64,000 bases of DNA from Ascidiaceihabitans donghaensis (GCF_900302465.1 NZ_OMOR01000001.1:434001-498000); one strand, 5' to 3'; positions 1 to 10,270 are shown, counted from the stretch's first letter. Notes: a model not told the origin generated them from the letters alone. A program made the numbers and translations.

Positions 1-1324
1 CGTGCATGCCGGGGGGCAAAGTACCTCCGGGCACGAAGGCCGCAAGATCGGAGTTCCATGTGGGTCTACCACGTTGATGGCACGTCAAATGAACATTGGG
101 GTTCCAGCCGCCGGACACGCCCAAAGCACCACATTCGACAGTGCGCATTGTACCATCAGCCAGTTTTACCTCTGCAAAGGTCAATCCAAGACGCCCCATG
201 GTATCGACCACTTGCGCCCCCGAAAGCACCTCATAGTCGTAAGACTTCGGTGCGTCAGGTCGGGTGTCGATGACGCTGGCGATTTTTACACCTTTTGTAT
301 GCAAGTCCGCTGCGGTGCGATGTCCATCATCGTTATTTGTGAAAATCGCCACGCGTTTTGCGGGGGCTGCGCCAAAGCGGTTCACATAAGCACGCATTGC
401 ACCTGCCAGCATGATTCCGGGGCGGTCGTTGTTGTCAAAAGCGATGGGGCGTTCGGTTGCCCCTGCAGTCAGAAGGGTTTGCTTGGCATAGATGCGCCAC
501 AGAATTTGGCGCGGCGTGCCGGCAGGGGCATTCCGAAGATGGTCCGTGATCCGCTCAACAGCGCCATAGATACCGTGATCAAAGGCCCCGATCACCGTTG
601 TGCGGGGCATCAGGCGTACATTGGGACAGGATGACAGTTCGGCGATTGTGGCTTTGACCCAATCAAGGGCGGGCGCGTCGTCTACGGAAAAAGTCTCGGA
701 TGTGAGACGTCCGCCATAGGCAAAATCTTCATCTGCAAGGATGATCTGCTGCCCTGACCGCGCGGCGGTTAGGGCTGCCATCAGCCCGGCAGGACCGGCG
801 CCGACAATCAGCAAATCACAGTGGCGAAATCCCTTGTCGTAAACGTCGGGGTCTTCTTGCATGGACAGTGACCCAAGTCCTGCAGCCTTGCGAATAATCG
901 GCTCATACAGTTTTTCCCAGAATGCGGCAGGCCACATGAATGTTTTGTAATAAAAACCCGCTGTCAAAAAGTTGGAAAAGCGGTCGTTGATGGCCATCGC
1001 GTCAAAGGCCAAGGATGGCCAGCGATTTTGTGAATTGGCAACCAGCCCGTCAAAAAGCTCTGCTGTGGTGGCGCGGGTGTTTGGTTCTTTGCGCGCTCCT
1101 TCGCCAAGCTCTACGATGGCGTTGGGTTCTTCGGACCCTGCCGTAAGCGGGCCGCGCGGGCGGTGATATTTGAAGGACCGCCCCATAAGTCGGACATTGT
1201 TGGCCAACATCGCAGACGCCAGCGTGTCACCGGGGTGGCCTGTATAGCTTTTGCCGTCAAATTTGAACTTGAAGGTTGCGGACCGATCAATCTGGCCGCC
1301 GGATACACGGTTTATCTGGGTCAT
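1..1324 (-). CDS. soxA: Sarcosine oxidase alpha subunit, N-terminal part (runs off the left edge)
   Basis: The large subunit of heterotetrameric sarcosine oxidase, which oxidatively demethylates sarcosine to glycine and passes the methyl group to tetrahydrofolate in the cytoplasm. The visible 441 codons start with MTQINRVSGGQIDRS and include the N-terminal ferredoxin-like fold (SFKYHRPRG near residue 50) and the NAD-binding Rossmann motif GAGPAGLMAA near residue 175. A match to GGWNPNVHL follows near residue 415. The start ATG overlaps the soxD stop by 4 bases, so translation is probably coupled in the order soxB-soxD-soxA. The C-terminal THF-binding half and any soxG lie outside the window. 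Family assignment is firm; substrate could also be another N-methylglycine. Confidence 0.93.
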   Translation of the reverse strand, partial: MTQINRVSGGQIDRSATFKFKFDGKSYTGHPGDTLASAMLANNVRLMGRSFKYHRPRGPLTAGSEEPNAIVELGEGARKEPNTRATTAELFDGLVANSQNRWPSLAFDAMAINDRFSNFLTAGFYYKTFMWPAAFWEKLYEPIIRKAAGLGSLSMQEDPDVYDKGFRHCDLLIVGAGPAGLMAALTAARSGQQIILADEDFAYGGRLTSETFSVDDAPALDWVKATIAELSSCPNVRLMPRTTVIGAFDHGIYGAVERITDHLRNAPAGTPRQILWRIYAKQTLLTAGATERPIAFDNNDRPGIMLAGAMRAYVNRFGAAPAKRVAIFTNNDDGHRTAADLHTKGVKIASVIDTRPDAPKSYDYEVLSGAQVVDTMGRLGLTFAEVKLADGTMRTVECGALGVSGGWNPNVHLTCHQRGRPTWNSDLAAFVPGGTLPPGMH

Positions 1325-1605
1325 TTTGACCTACCTTGGGCGCGTGCCACATCGCGTGCCATTTCGACCTTGCTGATTTCATGGGTCAGAGTGTTGCGTG
1401 TGACCACCAACCACGACCGATCACCGCCTTCGTGAAACCAAAGTTCGCGCATGTCGCCAGCCACGTTGTCCCGCAGGTAGGCATAGGCGTGCCAATCTTC
1501 GGGGGTGGCCGTTTCAGGATCGGGACGGTCGATCAGCGAGGCGTCGCCAAGATAGACGAATTCGGCACTGTCGCGGGGGCCAAGAAGGGGGTGATTGATA
1601 ATCAT
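1321..1605 (-). CDS. soxD: Sarcosine oxidase delta subunit, zinc-ligand-poor variant
   Basis: A 94-residue protein between soxB and soxA, the usual place of the small delta subunit of heterotetrameric sarcosine oxidase. The family frame is recognisable: GPRDSAEF at 9-16, an RPDP segment at 27-30, YAYLRDN at 41-47, ELWFHEGGDRSW at 54-65 and TRNTLTHEI near 70. From memory, family delta subunits bind zinc with Cys-x2-Cys near the N-terminus and His-x3-Cys later. Here the Cys positions read His5 and Leu8, and the last Cys is Asp62, leaving only His58. It overlaps soxA by 4 bases and lies 45 bases after soxB. The role as a subunit is supported by context; zinc binding is doubtful. Confidence 0.9.
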   Translation of the reverse strand: MIINHPLLGPRDSAEFVYLGDASLIDRPDPETATPEDWHAYAYLRDNVAGDMRELWFHEGGDRSWLVVTRNTLTHEISKVEMARDVARAQGRSK

Positions 1606-1650
1606 AAGCGGGGCCTTTTGGGGCAGAGGAAACTTTGGATACTACGCGCG

Positions 1651-2901
1651 TCAGTGAAGGTTGGGTTGGTTGCCCATGCCTTTTTCGTCGATCATGTCAC
1701 CTGTCTGGAAACGGTTGAACCGATACGCTGTGGCTGTGGGGTGGGGGGCATCGTTGGCCAGCAAGTGGGCGTAGACATAGCCTGACGCTGGCGTGGCCTT
1801 GAAGCCGCCGTAGCACCAACCGCCATTGAAATACAGCCCGTCAATGTGGGTGCGGTCAATGATGGGTGAGCCGTCCATGGACATGTCCATAATGCCGCCC
1901 CACATACGCAGCAAACGCGCCCGCCCGATCATTGGCATGATGGCCATACCACCTTCGCAGACATCTTCGACCACCGGCAGATTGCCGCGCTGGGCATATG
2001 AGTTGTAGCCGTCCAGATCACCGCCAAACACCAAACCGCCTTTGTTGGACTGGCTGACATAGAAGTGGCCCGCCCCGAAGGTGATGACGCCGGGCAGCAC
2101 CGGTTTCAGCCCTTCGGATACAAAGGCTTGCAACACGTGGCTTTCGATGGGCAAGCGCATGTTGGCTTTGGCCATTAAGCGACCCGACGATCCGGCAACG
2201 CATGACGCGACTTTGCCTGCGCCGATAAACCCTTTGGAGGTTTCAACGCCCAGGCATTTGCCACCTTCGATGCGAAAACCGGTGACTTCGCAATTTTGTA
2301 TGATGTCGACGCCGTGCTGATCTGCGGATCGCGCATAGCCCCAGGCAACAGCGTCATGGCGCACTGTACCGCCACGGCGTTGGGCCAGACCGCCCTTAAT
2401 GGGGAAACGCGCATCGTCAAAATTTAAAAACGGGTATTCAGCACGAATTTGCGCCTCGTCCAGATACTCTGCGTCCGCCCCGTTTAAAATCATCGCATTG
2501 CCGCGTCGGATAAAGGCGTCGCGTTGGGCGTCGGAATGGATCAGGTTCATGATGCCACGCTGGCTGACCATGGCGTTGTAATTCAGATCCTGTTCCAAGC
2601 CTTCCCACAACTTGAGCGAAAATTCGTAAAACGGTTCGTTGCCGTCCAACAGGTAATTGGACCGAATGATGGTTGTGTTGCGCCCGACGTTGCCGCCGCC
2701 GATCCACCCTTTTTCGATGACCGCGACGTTGCGCACGCCGTAAACTTTGGCAAGATAATGCGCAGTGGCCAATCCGTGCCCACCCCCGCCTATGATGACG
2801 ACATCATAGTGGGTCTTTGGCTCGGGATCACGCCACGCTGGTGTCCAACCTTTGTGGCCAAACAAGGCCTCTTTGATGACTTTGAAACCGGAATATCCCA
2901 T
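1651..2901 (-). CDS. soxB: Sarcosine oxidase beta subunit
   Basis: The catalytic flavoprotein subunit, 416 residues, oxidising the N-methyl group of sarcosine at FAD and passing electrons to the FMN at the alpha/beta interface. The dinucleotide-binding motif VVIIGGGGHG is at 34-43, followed by GWIGGGNVGRN near 66-75. The family motif RHDAVAW is at 181-187, with His182 the likely covalent FMN site. The C-terminal GGWCYGGFKA segment is typical. The start is set by a clear AGGAG about 9 bases upstream of ATG. It is the first gene of the visible sox operon and is transcribed away from the betaine-type ABC transporter, which fits a glycine betaine to sarcosine to glycine route. Confidence 0.95.
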   Translation of the reverse strand: MGYSGFKVIKEALFGHKGWTPAWRDPEPKTHYDVVIIGGGGHGLATAHYLAKVYGVRNVAVIEKGWIGGGNVGRNTTIIRSNYLLDGNEPFYEFSLKLWEGLEQDLNYNAMVSQRGIMNLIHSDAQRDAFIRRGNAMILNGADAEYLDEAQIRAEYPFLNFDDARFPIKGGLAQRRGGTVRHDAVAWGYARSADQHGVDIIQNCEVTGFRIEGGKCLGVETSKGFIGAGKVASCVAGSSGRLMAKANMRLPIESHVLQAFVSEGLKPVLPGVITFGAGHFYVSQSNKGGLVFGGDLDGYNSYAQRGNLPVVEDVCEGGMAIMPMIGRARLLRMWGGIMDMSMDGSPIIDRTHIDGLYFNGGWCYGGFKATPASGYVYAHLLANDAPHPTATAYRFNRFQTGDMIDEKGMGNQPNLH

Positions 2902-4152
<1,251 letters not shown>

Positions 4153-4176
4153 GGGCTTGTTGACATAACACGACAC

Positions 4177-4211
4177 ACACCCGTCCAAAGTTAATTTGGG
4201 CGGGTGTTTTT
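4177..4211 (+). terminator. Hairpin terminator/attenuator between binding-protein and ATPase genes
   Basis: ACACCCG pairs with CGGGTGT, extended by CCAAA/TTTGG, and is followed by TTTT. It sits 25 bases after the binding-protein stop. Partial termination or 3'-end protection here would give more binding protein than ATPase and permease, a common arrangement in ABC operons. Confidence 0.75.
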
Positions 4212-4250
4212 GACAAAACTGATCCGATTACCGATGAAAAGAGCCACTCT

Positions 4251-5267
4251 ATGACCGCCGCACCCGTCATTTCATGCAAGAACGTCTGGAAGATTTTTGG
4301 GGCCGATCCAGAAGGGTATCTGCAAAAGATGCCGCAGGATCATAGTTTTGATGATATTCGCGCGGATGGCTATATTGCGGGTGTCAAAGACGTCTCTATC
4401 GAAGTTAACAAAGGCGAGATGTTGGTGATCATGGGGCTGTCTGGCTCTGGTAAATCCACGCTGGTCCGGTGTTTTTCGCGGTTGCACGACATCACGGGCG
4501 GCACGATCGAAGTAGACGGTCAGGACATCATGAAACTGTCCGAAAAAGAATTGATCGAATTGCGCCGCAATAAAATGGGCATGGTTTTTCAAAGCTTTGG
4601 GTTGTTGCCGCACCGCACGGTGCTGGACAACGTGGCCTTCCCGTTGGAAATGCGCGGACAAGACAAACATGAACGCCGTGCCCGTGCGCTTGAGGTGGTC
4701 AAACTGGTGGGTCTTGAAGGGCGCGAAGATTACTTCCCCCGCGAGTTGTCCGGGGGGCAACAGCAGCGGGTCGGCATCGCCAGATCGCTGGCGATTGAAC
4801 CTGACATCTGGTTTTTGGACGAACCGTTTTCTGCGTTGGACCCGTTGATCCGCCGGGAAATGCAGGACGAATTTTTGCGCTTACAACAGATGCTGAACAA
4901 AACAATTGTGTTCATCACGCATGATTTTGACGAAGCTTTGCGCCTTGCAGATCGTATCGCCATTATGAAAGACGGCGCTGTAGAACAATGCGACACGCCG
5001 GATCAGATCGTGTTGCACCCTGCGACAGAATATGTGCGCAAGTTCACAGAAGAAATCGACAAGGCGCGCGTCATTCATGCTGAAACCTTGGTTCAATCCG
5101 GTGATCATGGCAGCGGCGATCCCGTTGATGCCGCCGCGACCGTCAAAGAAATGGCGAAGCTGCTGGTTCAGGATACACGCGATGTCATTCCCGTGGCCCG
5201 TGATGGCGTCGTGATCGGCGGCTTGCATCGACAGGATGCGCTGGGCATTCTTTTGGGGGCGGAATGA
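4251..5267 (+). CDS. Glycine betaine/proline-type ABC transporter, ATP-binding protein
   Basis: A 338-residue ATPase of the ProV/OpuAA type that energises uptake by the neighbouring permease. Walker A GLSGSGKST is at 62-70, the signature LSGGQQQRVGIAR near 166, and Walker B IWFLDEPFSALDP near 186, followed by FITHDFDEA with the switch histidine. The N-terminal extension before the ATPase core and a roughly 60-residue C-terminal tail are usual for this subfamily; the tail looks like only part of a CBS regulatory unit. Its stop overlaps the next start (ATGATG), pointing to coupled translation. Confidence 0.93.
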   Translation: MTAAPVISCKNVWKIFGADPEGYLQKMPQDHSFDDIRADGYIAGVKDVSIEVNKGEMLVIMGLSGSGKSTLVRCFSRLHDITGGTIEVDGQDIMKLSEKELIELRRNKMGMVFQSFGLLPHRTVLDNVAFPLEMRGQDKHERRARALEVVKLVGLEGREDYFPRELSGGQQQRVGIARSLAIEPDIWFLDEPFSALDPLIRREMQDEFLRLQQMLNKTIVFITHDFDEALRLADRIAIMKDGAVEQCDTPDQIVLHPATEYVRKFTEEIDKARVIHAETLVQSGDHGSGDPVDAAATVKEMAKLLVQDTRDVIPVARDGVVIGGLHRQDALGILLGAE

Positions 5268-7231
5268 TGGCTGGCGCTGGCGCCTCTCGCGAAATGGATC
5301 GTTCCAAGACAGCACTCGTGCTGGTGGCAGTCGCCGTTTTCATGACGGCTGTGCACTATTTGGGCCTACTTCCCGAGGTATTGTTTCGGGTGCCCGAAAG
5401 TTTGGTGCCCCCTTTTGCCATATGGCTTGACGCTATTTTTAACTTTGTAAAAGACGACCTGGGTCTGCTGAAACTGACCCGTACATTGACAGAAGGCTTG
5501 GAGTGGCTGCTGGATGTCACTGCGAACTTGTTATTTGGCAAACGCCGTTGGCCAAACCTTGGGCCCATTCCTTGGACATCTGTTGCTGCTGTTGGCGCTG
5601 TGATCGGTTACTATCTGGGTGGTTGGCGGATGGCTGCGCTGGCGGGGGGTACATTCATTTGGACGGCGTTGATCGGCCAGTGGAAAATTGCCATGGAGAC
5701 GATGTCGGTGCTTGTTGTGGCAGCGCCTTTGGCTTTTATGATTGGCTTAACGCTGGGCATTTTGGCGTGGCGCAAACCGTGGGTGAACCGGGCGCTTAAG
5801 CCGATTTTATCTGTGCTACAAACCTTGCCGTTTTTCACCTACCTGTTGCCAGCGGTCATTTTCTTCAAAGTGGGACCAACCGCGGGGGCCGTGGCGACCA
5901 CGATCTACGCCATTCCCCCGATGATTTTGATGACAACACTGGGTTTGCAAAAAGTCTCGCCAGAAATGGTGGAAGCCGGTGAAATGAGCGGCTGCACCCG
6001 TTGGCAATTGCTGCGCCACGTCTATTTGCCCTCCGCCCGGACCGAGATTTTGGTGGGGGTCAATCAAGTCATCATGCTGTGTCTGGCTATGGTGGTTCTG
6101 ACCGCTTTCATCGGTATGCCGGGCCTTGGCGCAAAATTGCTGGCGATGATGGGCAGTTTCAAATTGGGTCGATCTTTTGAGATTGGCGTCACGATCGTGT
6201 TGCTTGCCGTGACCTTGGACCGCATGTCCAAGGCGTGGGTTGTCAAACAGCCAGAGCATTTTGAAAAAGGGACGCCGTGGTGGAAGCGCCATTTGATGTT
6301 GTTGCTGGGTGTGGGTTTGTTTGTGCTTTTCATTGGAGTGTCACAATTCATTGAGGTGGCATCGACGATCGGGCGTAAGCAAAACTTTAGCCAAGGCAAA
6401 GAAATCGACACGCTGATCAAGGGCTTTCTAAACATTGATGCCGTGAAAGCGACGACAGGATTTTTGCGGGCATTTCTGAATGTGCAGGTGTTGATTCCGT
6501 TCAGAAACTTCATGCTGTCCATCCCAACGCCAGCCTTCATTCTGCTGATTGTTGCGTTCGCTTTGTGGTTGGGTGGCAAACGGCAAGCGGTGCTGGCTGC
6601 AATCTTCTTTTCCTTGGTCGCTTTCTCGGGGTGGTGGGATCGGTCCGTTATTACGCTGTATTCCGTGATTTCCGCCGTGGCCTTGGCGATGCTGATCGGA
6701 TTGCCTTTGGGCATTTGGGCGGCGCGGACTGAAAGGTGGTCGAACCGGATTCTGCTGGTGTGCGATACCGCCCAAACATTCCCAAGCTTTGTCTACTTGA
6801 TCCCTGCCATCATGTTGTTCGGGATCACGGACATTGCTGTGATCTTTTCAATCCTTATTTTTGCGATGGTGCCACTGACCCGCTACACCATCGAAGGGCT
6901 GCGATCTGTTCCCGAAGAAATGACCGAAGCTGCTGATATGTCAGGTGCCACCCGCATGCAAAAATTATGGAAAGTGCAATTGCCTTTGGCTTTGCCGACC
7001 ATGGCCGTCGGCTTCAACCAAGCGATCATGTTTGCATTTTTCATGGTGATCATCGCGGCATTTATCGGCACGCAAGACTTGGGGCAAGAGCTTCAACGCA
7101 CATTGGCAGGCACCGATTTAGGCAAAAACTTTGTGCTTGGGATTTGCGTGTCCTTGATGGCTTTGACGTTCGATTTGACCATCCTCAAATGGGCGTCGGA
7201 TCAGAAAAAAGCCTTGGGGTTAGGGGACTGA
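5264..7231 (+). CDS. Glycine betaine/proline-type ABC transporter, duplicated permease
   Basis: A 655-residue membrane protein with two tandem ProW-like permease halves. Each carries an EAA loop: VEAGEMSGCTRWQLLRHVYLP near 224-244 and TEAADMSGATRMQKLWKVQLP near 554-574, plus repeated QTLPFFTYLLPAVIFF and QTFPSFVYLIPAIMLF segments. Fusion of two permease units lets one chain form the channel that usually needs a dimer. It overlaps the ATPase gene by 4 bases and is the last gene of the operon. This duplicated form is known in Rhodobacteraceae and is not a frameshift artefact, since both halves are intact. Confidence 0.92.
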   Translation: MMAGAGASREMDRSKTALVLVAVAVFMTAVHYLGLLPEVLFRVPESLVPPFAIWLDAIFNFVKDDLGLLKLTRTLTEGLEWLLDVTANLLFGKRRWPNLGPIPWTSVAAVGAVIGYYLGGWRMAALAGGTFIWTALIGQWKIAMETMSVLVVAAPLAFMIGLTLGILAWRKPWVNRALKPILSVLQTLPFFTYLLPAVIFFKVGPTAGAVATTIYAIPPMILMTTLGLQKVSPEMVEAGEMSGCTRWQLLRHVYLPSARTEILVGVNQVIMLCLAMVVLTAFIGMPGLGAKLLAMMGSFKLGRSFEIGVTIVLLAVTLDRMSKAWVVKQPEHFEKGTPWWKRHLMLLLGVGLFVLFIGVSQFIEVASTIGRKQNFSQGKEIDTLIKGFLNIDAVKATTGFLRAFLNVQVLIPFRNFMLSIPTPAFILLIVAFALWLGGKRQAVLAAIFFSLVAFSGWWDRSVITLYSVISAVALAMLIGLPLGIWAARTERWSNRILLVCDTAQTFPSFVYLIPAIMLFGITDIAVIFSILIFAMVPLTRYTIEGLRSVPEEMTEAADMSGATRMQKLWKVQLPLALPTMAVGFNQAIMFAFFMVIIAAFIGTQDLGQELQRTLAGTDLGKNFVLGICVSLMALTFDLTILKWASDQKKALGLGD

Positions 7232-7251
7232 CAAAGCAATGGCTCGGGGCG

Positions 7252-7968
7252 TTAGTCTACCCCAAGACAGCGGCCTTGCTGCAGTCGCCTGAGGTGACGG
7301 CCCAACCCGTAAACCACCGTGATTTGGTCGCTGTCGGTAATCTCAAAAGCAACCCAACCGCGCGTTTCAACATCGGCGGCTGGTTGCAAACGCATCCGGT
7401 CACCGCGACCTAGGGTAAATGCCTGCGGGAAGGTCGTGCTTGGTCCTTCATGAAACGTCATCTGATTGGGCAGCACGCAATGGGTTTTGCCAGTGCCATA
7501 GGACAGCGTGATCGGGGCGGGGGGCGCGAATTTTTGCGCCAAATTGCGCTCTAGGATTACCATTCCAATGAAACCGCAGACATATCCCAGAACGACTGCG
7601 CCTGCGACCAAAACGGCCTTTGTTCTGCCGTCCGAAACCTTATTCCGCATGACAATTAGGGCAAGGCGCAGGAAGATTGCTGCCACTGAGGTCGACAGCA
7701 TTGCTGCGATGCCGGCAAAGTAGAATAAAATGGCAGCGTCACCGGCGCTTTTCGGGGCATGATCCCCGGACAGATACCGATAGGCCACCAACAAAAACAC
7801 AAGGCCAGCCAAGCACAAGACCCCGATGACAGCTCGCGTGGTTTTGGGCGGCAAAGAGGTTTTGAAAACCACAAAGGCAATTCCAAACACAACGCTGGTC
7901 AAAAGTAGGGTCAAAGCGACAACGATCAGGGCCGCGGCGAGGCCAGCCAATATGATTATTCCAAACAT
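7252..7968 (-). CDS. Hypothetical membrane protein with soluble C-terminal domain
   Basis: A 238-residue protein of unknown function. The N-terminal 140 residues form four hydrophobic segments, roughly 2-32, 42-62, 80-105 and 118-138. The C-terminal part, about 95 residues, is soluble and contains two cysteine-poor beta-rich stretches such as GWVAFEITDSDQITVVYG. No catalytic motif is visible. It converges on the betaine permease (20 bases apart) and lies downstream of rpsO but beyond the rpsO terminator, so it probably has its own promoter. Only a membrane location is supported. Confidence 0.6.
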   Translation of the reverse strand: MFGIIILAGLAAALIVVALTLLLTSVVFGIAFVVFKTSLPPKTTRAVIGVLCLAGLVFLLVAYRYLSGDHAPKSAGDAAILFYFAGIAAMLSTSVAAIFLRLALIVMRNKVSDGRTKAVLVAGAVVLGYVCGFIGMVILERNLAQKFAPPAPITLSYGTGKTHCVLPNQMTFHEGPSTTFPQAFTLGRGDRMRLQPAADVETRGWVAFEITDSDQITVVYGLGRHLRRLQQGRCLGVD

Positions 7969-8016
7969 AAAGATACGATTATGCCAGCTGCAGCCTTTCG
8001 CAACCCATCAAAGTAA

Positions 8017-8044
8017 AAAGCCGCGCAGAAAACTGCGCGGCTTT
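8017..8044 (-). terminator. Rho-independent terminator of rpsO
   Basis: AAAGCCGCGCAG and CTGCGCGGCTTT form a 12-bp stem with an AAAA loop 26 bases past the rpsO stop. On the minus strand it is followed by a T-rich run (TTTTTACTTT). The symmetry means it may also work on the plus strand. Confidence 0.88.
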
Positions 8045-8070
8045 GATAGATTTTACTTTTGGGAAAACGC

Positions 8071-8340
8071 TTAGCGGCGCAGGCCCAAACGTTTGATCAG
8101 GTCTTGGTAGCGTGCTTCGTCTTTGGCGCGGGCGTAGTCCAGCAGCTTCCGACGTGTCGCAACCATTTTCAACAAACCACGACGGCCGTGGTTGTCTTTT
8201 TTGTGTGTTTTGAAGTGCTCTGTCAGTGTCGCGATGCGCGAAGACAGGATAGCAACTTGCACTTCTGGGGAACCTGTATCGCCTTCTTTGATGGCGAACT
8301 CTTTCATCAGTCGTGCTTTTTCTTCTGGCGTAATCGACAT
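8071..8340 (-). CDS. rpsO: 30S ribosomal protein S15
   Basis: An 89-residue protein, the standard S15 length, that binds 16S rRNA early in assembly of the small-subunit platform. The family signature [18 protein letters not shown] lies at 39-56, and the C-terminal LIKRLGLRR ending is typical. Its ATG follows AAGGAG with short spacing. A strong terminator follows. The upstream 155 bases hold its promoter and possibly the S15 autoregulatory leader, though I cannot resolve a pseudoknot by eye. In many relatives rpsO follows truB; here three unrelated genes lie between them. Confidence 0.97.
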   Translation of the reverse strand: MSITPEEKARLMKEFAIKEGDTGSPEVQVAILSSRIATLTEHFKTHKKDNHGRRGLLKMVATRRKLLDYARAKDEARYQDLIKRLGLRR

Positions 8341-8495
8341 CGGGGTCTCCTTTAAAAGGTTGGTGTGATGGCGCAGCCCGGGATGTCGTCCAGTGCAGGC
8401 CCATGGAGGTATCGCTTATGATTCCACAAGCAATGGGCGCGTATAGGAAGTTTCGCGCCAAATGGCAAAGAGAAATTGGGTATAAAAGGCGCCGA

Positions 8496-9587
8496 TCAGG
8501 CCGCAAGACTTGCAAAGCCTGCGCTTGCAGCCACACTCATCGGGATAAGGGATACGTCAGAGTAATCAAATCCTGTATCCGCATCGACAGTGGCCACCAC
8601 CACGCCGTCCATTTTGACAAACATCACGGCTTCGTTTTCGGGATCAACTTCAAGGTCCACCATGGGTTCTTCCCCAAGGCTGTCATCCCAGATCAGAACC
8701 AGATTGTCGTCCATCACGTTAAAATCGGTAATCGATGCGGCATTGCCTTCGGTGATCCAGTTCCCAGCGATGAAGGTGTCGGCACCGGCGCCGCCTGTGG
8801 CGATGTCTTGCGCGCCCATCAGGATTTCATCGTCGCCTTGGCCACCATTCAGAAAGTCACTGTCGTCGCTGTCGCTTAGCCCTGCTGTGGCGGGGTCATT
8901 TTCTACACCGCTTAGCACATCGTCTCCGTCGTCGCCAAACAAGGCGTCCGACCCGGCACCGCCCTTCAAGATGTCATTTCCGTCGCCCCCCTGAAGGGCG
9001 TCCTCCCCTGCGTCGCCCGAAAGTAGGTCGTCACCAGCAGATCCATATAGGCTGTCGTTGCCATTTCCGCCGTTCAGCGTGTCGTTGTCATTGTGACCAA
9101 ACAGGGCATCGGCCCCGTCACCGCCATGCAATGTATCGTCGCCGTCCTCACCGTGCAGGGTGTCATCGCCTGCATCGCCATGGACCAGGTCGTTGTCATC
9201 ACCACCGTACATGACATCATTGCCGTTGCCCCCGTGCAGGGTGTCGTCGCCTGCTTGGCCGCCGATTTGGTCGTTCCCACCCATAGCGTCCAAATCATCG
9301 GCACCATCGGTGCCTGCCAGAATTTCGGCGTCATCACTTGCGATGTCGTAGGGGATGTCATCGTTTAAGGTGTCGGTGTCTTGCGGGTAAGTTGTTTCGC
9401 TGTCAGCAACGGTGGCGTCTGTATCTTCCGCCACATTTTCGGAGGTGGCGGCATCCAATGTGTCTTGTTCTTCGTTTTCAAGGCGCACAGTAGGGTTTTG
9501 CGTTTCTTCTTCTTCGGTCTCGTCCATTTCAACGAACGTTACGGCACCAACTGCCATCAAACCCATCAAACCTGCCAACCAAAGCAT
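8496..9587 (-). CDS. RTX-type calcium-binding repeat protein
   Basis: A 363-residue acidic protein. The ATG at 9587 is preferred over an upstream GTG at 9632 because it starts directly at a hydrophobic segment (LAGLMGLMAVGAV), a likely membrane anchor. A long acidic linker rich in Asp, Glu and Thr follows. Residues of about 90-235 hold roughly ten to twelve nonapeptide repeats of the GGxGxD type (for example GGNGNDVMYGGDDNDLVHG), which bind calcium and fold into a beta roll. The C-terminal 100 residues look like the RTX-associated secretion region. No enzymatic domain is seen. Either it is anchored in the inner membrane or it is a type I secretion substrate with an unusual start. Function is unknown. 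Confidence 0.78.
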   Translation of the reverse strand: MLWLAGLMGLMAVGAVTFVEMDETEEEETQNPTVRLENEEQDTLDAATSENVAEDTDATVADSETTYPQDTDTLNDDIPYDIASDDAEILAGTDGADDLDAMGGNDQIGGQAGDDTLHGGNGNDVMYGGDDNDLVHGDAGDDTLHGEDGDDTLHGGDGADALFGHNDNDTLNGGNGNDSLYGSAGDDLLSGDAGEDALQGGDGNDILKGGAGSDALFGDDGDDVLSGVENDPATAGLSDSDDSDFLNGGQGDDEILMGAQDIATGGAGADTFIAGNWITEGNAASITDFNVMDDNLVLIWDDSLGEEPMVDLEVDPENEAVMFVKMDGVVVATVDADTGFDYSDVSLIPMSVAASAGFASLAA

Positions 9588-9700
9588 AAAACAGTTCCCA
9601 CATACCGGAATTTCCCACCGCCTGCTTAACACGCATTACGATTCGACCCAAAGCCCGAACTGATGGTTGGTTAACGGATGATGAAGGCTGGAAAAACGGA

Positions 9701-10207
9701 TTAAAGCCACGTCTCGGGTTGCTGGACGTAGGGTAGATACAAGGGGTGTTTGGGATGGCCTGCCTTGGACAAACCAAGGTGGAACAGGGGGCGATTTGTT
9801 GATCGAAGAAGGGTTTCCACAGCGGCTCCGCGTGCCAAATGCGCGCCGTGGGTGCCCCATGCCGCAATCACGTCATCGGCCCAGGCAGCCCCATCAAGAA
9901 TGGCGGCGTCATTGTGCGGGCCAACGGGGTCGGCTGCGGCCTTCATTCCCTTCGGATCAGTGTCGCGCCAAGCGAAGATATTGGTGACTTGAAACGCCCC
10001 GAACCCCAGCGTCCGTGCGCGTCTTTCACAGCGTTCCACGGTAGGGTCGTTTTGCACTTCTGTGGCAGTCGAAGGGTTAAGCATCACAAACAACACTTTG
10101 CGGCCCGAGGTGTCCCAGTTTCGGGTCAGGCTGTACCGGTAGCATTCGCAATCTGAATAAACAGCGACCGATGGTGCGTCGCCTTTGGTGTGAGAACGTG
10201 TGATCAT
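9701..10207 (-). CDS. DUF1643 family protein
   Basis: A 168-residue protein. VLFVMLNPSTAT at about 39-50 followed by DPTVERCERRARTLGFG and VTNIFAWRDTDP is the hallmark of the DUF1643 family, whose biochemical role is not established. A third conserved piece, AAWGTHG, lies near 115. There is no signal peptide or membrane segment, so it is cytoplasmic. It is transcribed in the same direction as the RTX gene, 113 bases upstream of it, but nothing ties the two functionally. The start ATG lies close to a hairpin at 10228-10252. Confidence 0.82.
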   Translation of the reverse strand: MITRSHTKGDAPSVAVYSDCECYRYSLTRNWDTSGRKVLFVMLNPSTATEVQNDPTVERCERRARTLGFGAFQVTNIFAWRDTDPKGMKAAADPVGPHNDAAILDGAAWADDVIAAWGTHGAHLARGAAVETLLRSTNRPLFHLGLSKAGHPKHPLYLPYVQQPETWL

Positions 10208-10227
10208 AACCCTTGGTGCCAGTAAAT

Positions 10228-10252
10228 AGGCTGCACTACAATGGTGCAGCCT
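10228..10252 (-). terminator. Hairpin after the four-helix membrane protein gene
   Basis: AGGCTGCAC and GTGCAGCCT form a perfect 9-bp stem around a 7-base loop, 19 bases past the stop of the upstream minus-strand gene. The following T-run on the minus strand is weak (CCTATTTACT), so termination efficiency is uncertain. Confidence 0.5.
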
Positions 10253-10270
10253 TTGGTTTAGTACAGGTTT

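Noticed and set aside
2-634. Plus-strand open frame at the left edge
   Set aside because: The minus strand here codes for sarcosine oxidase alpha with clear family motifs, so the plus frame is a shadow.
8800-9330. Possible CRISPR or tandem-repeat array
   Set aside because: The repeats are short, imperfect and in frame; they encode the calcium-binding nonapeptides of the RTX protein.
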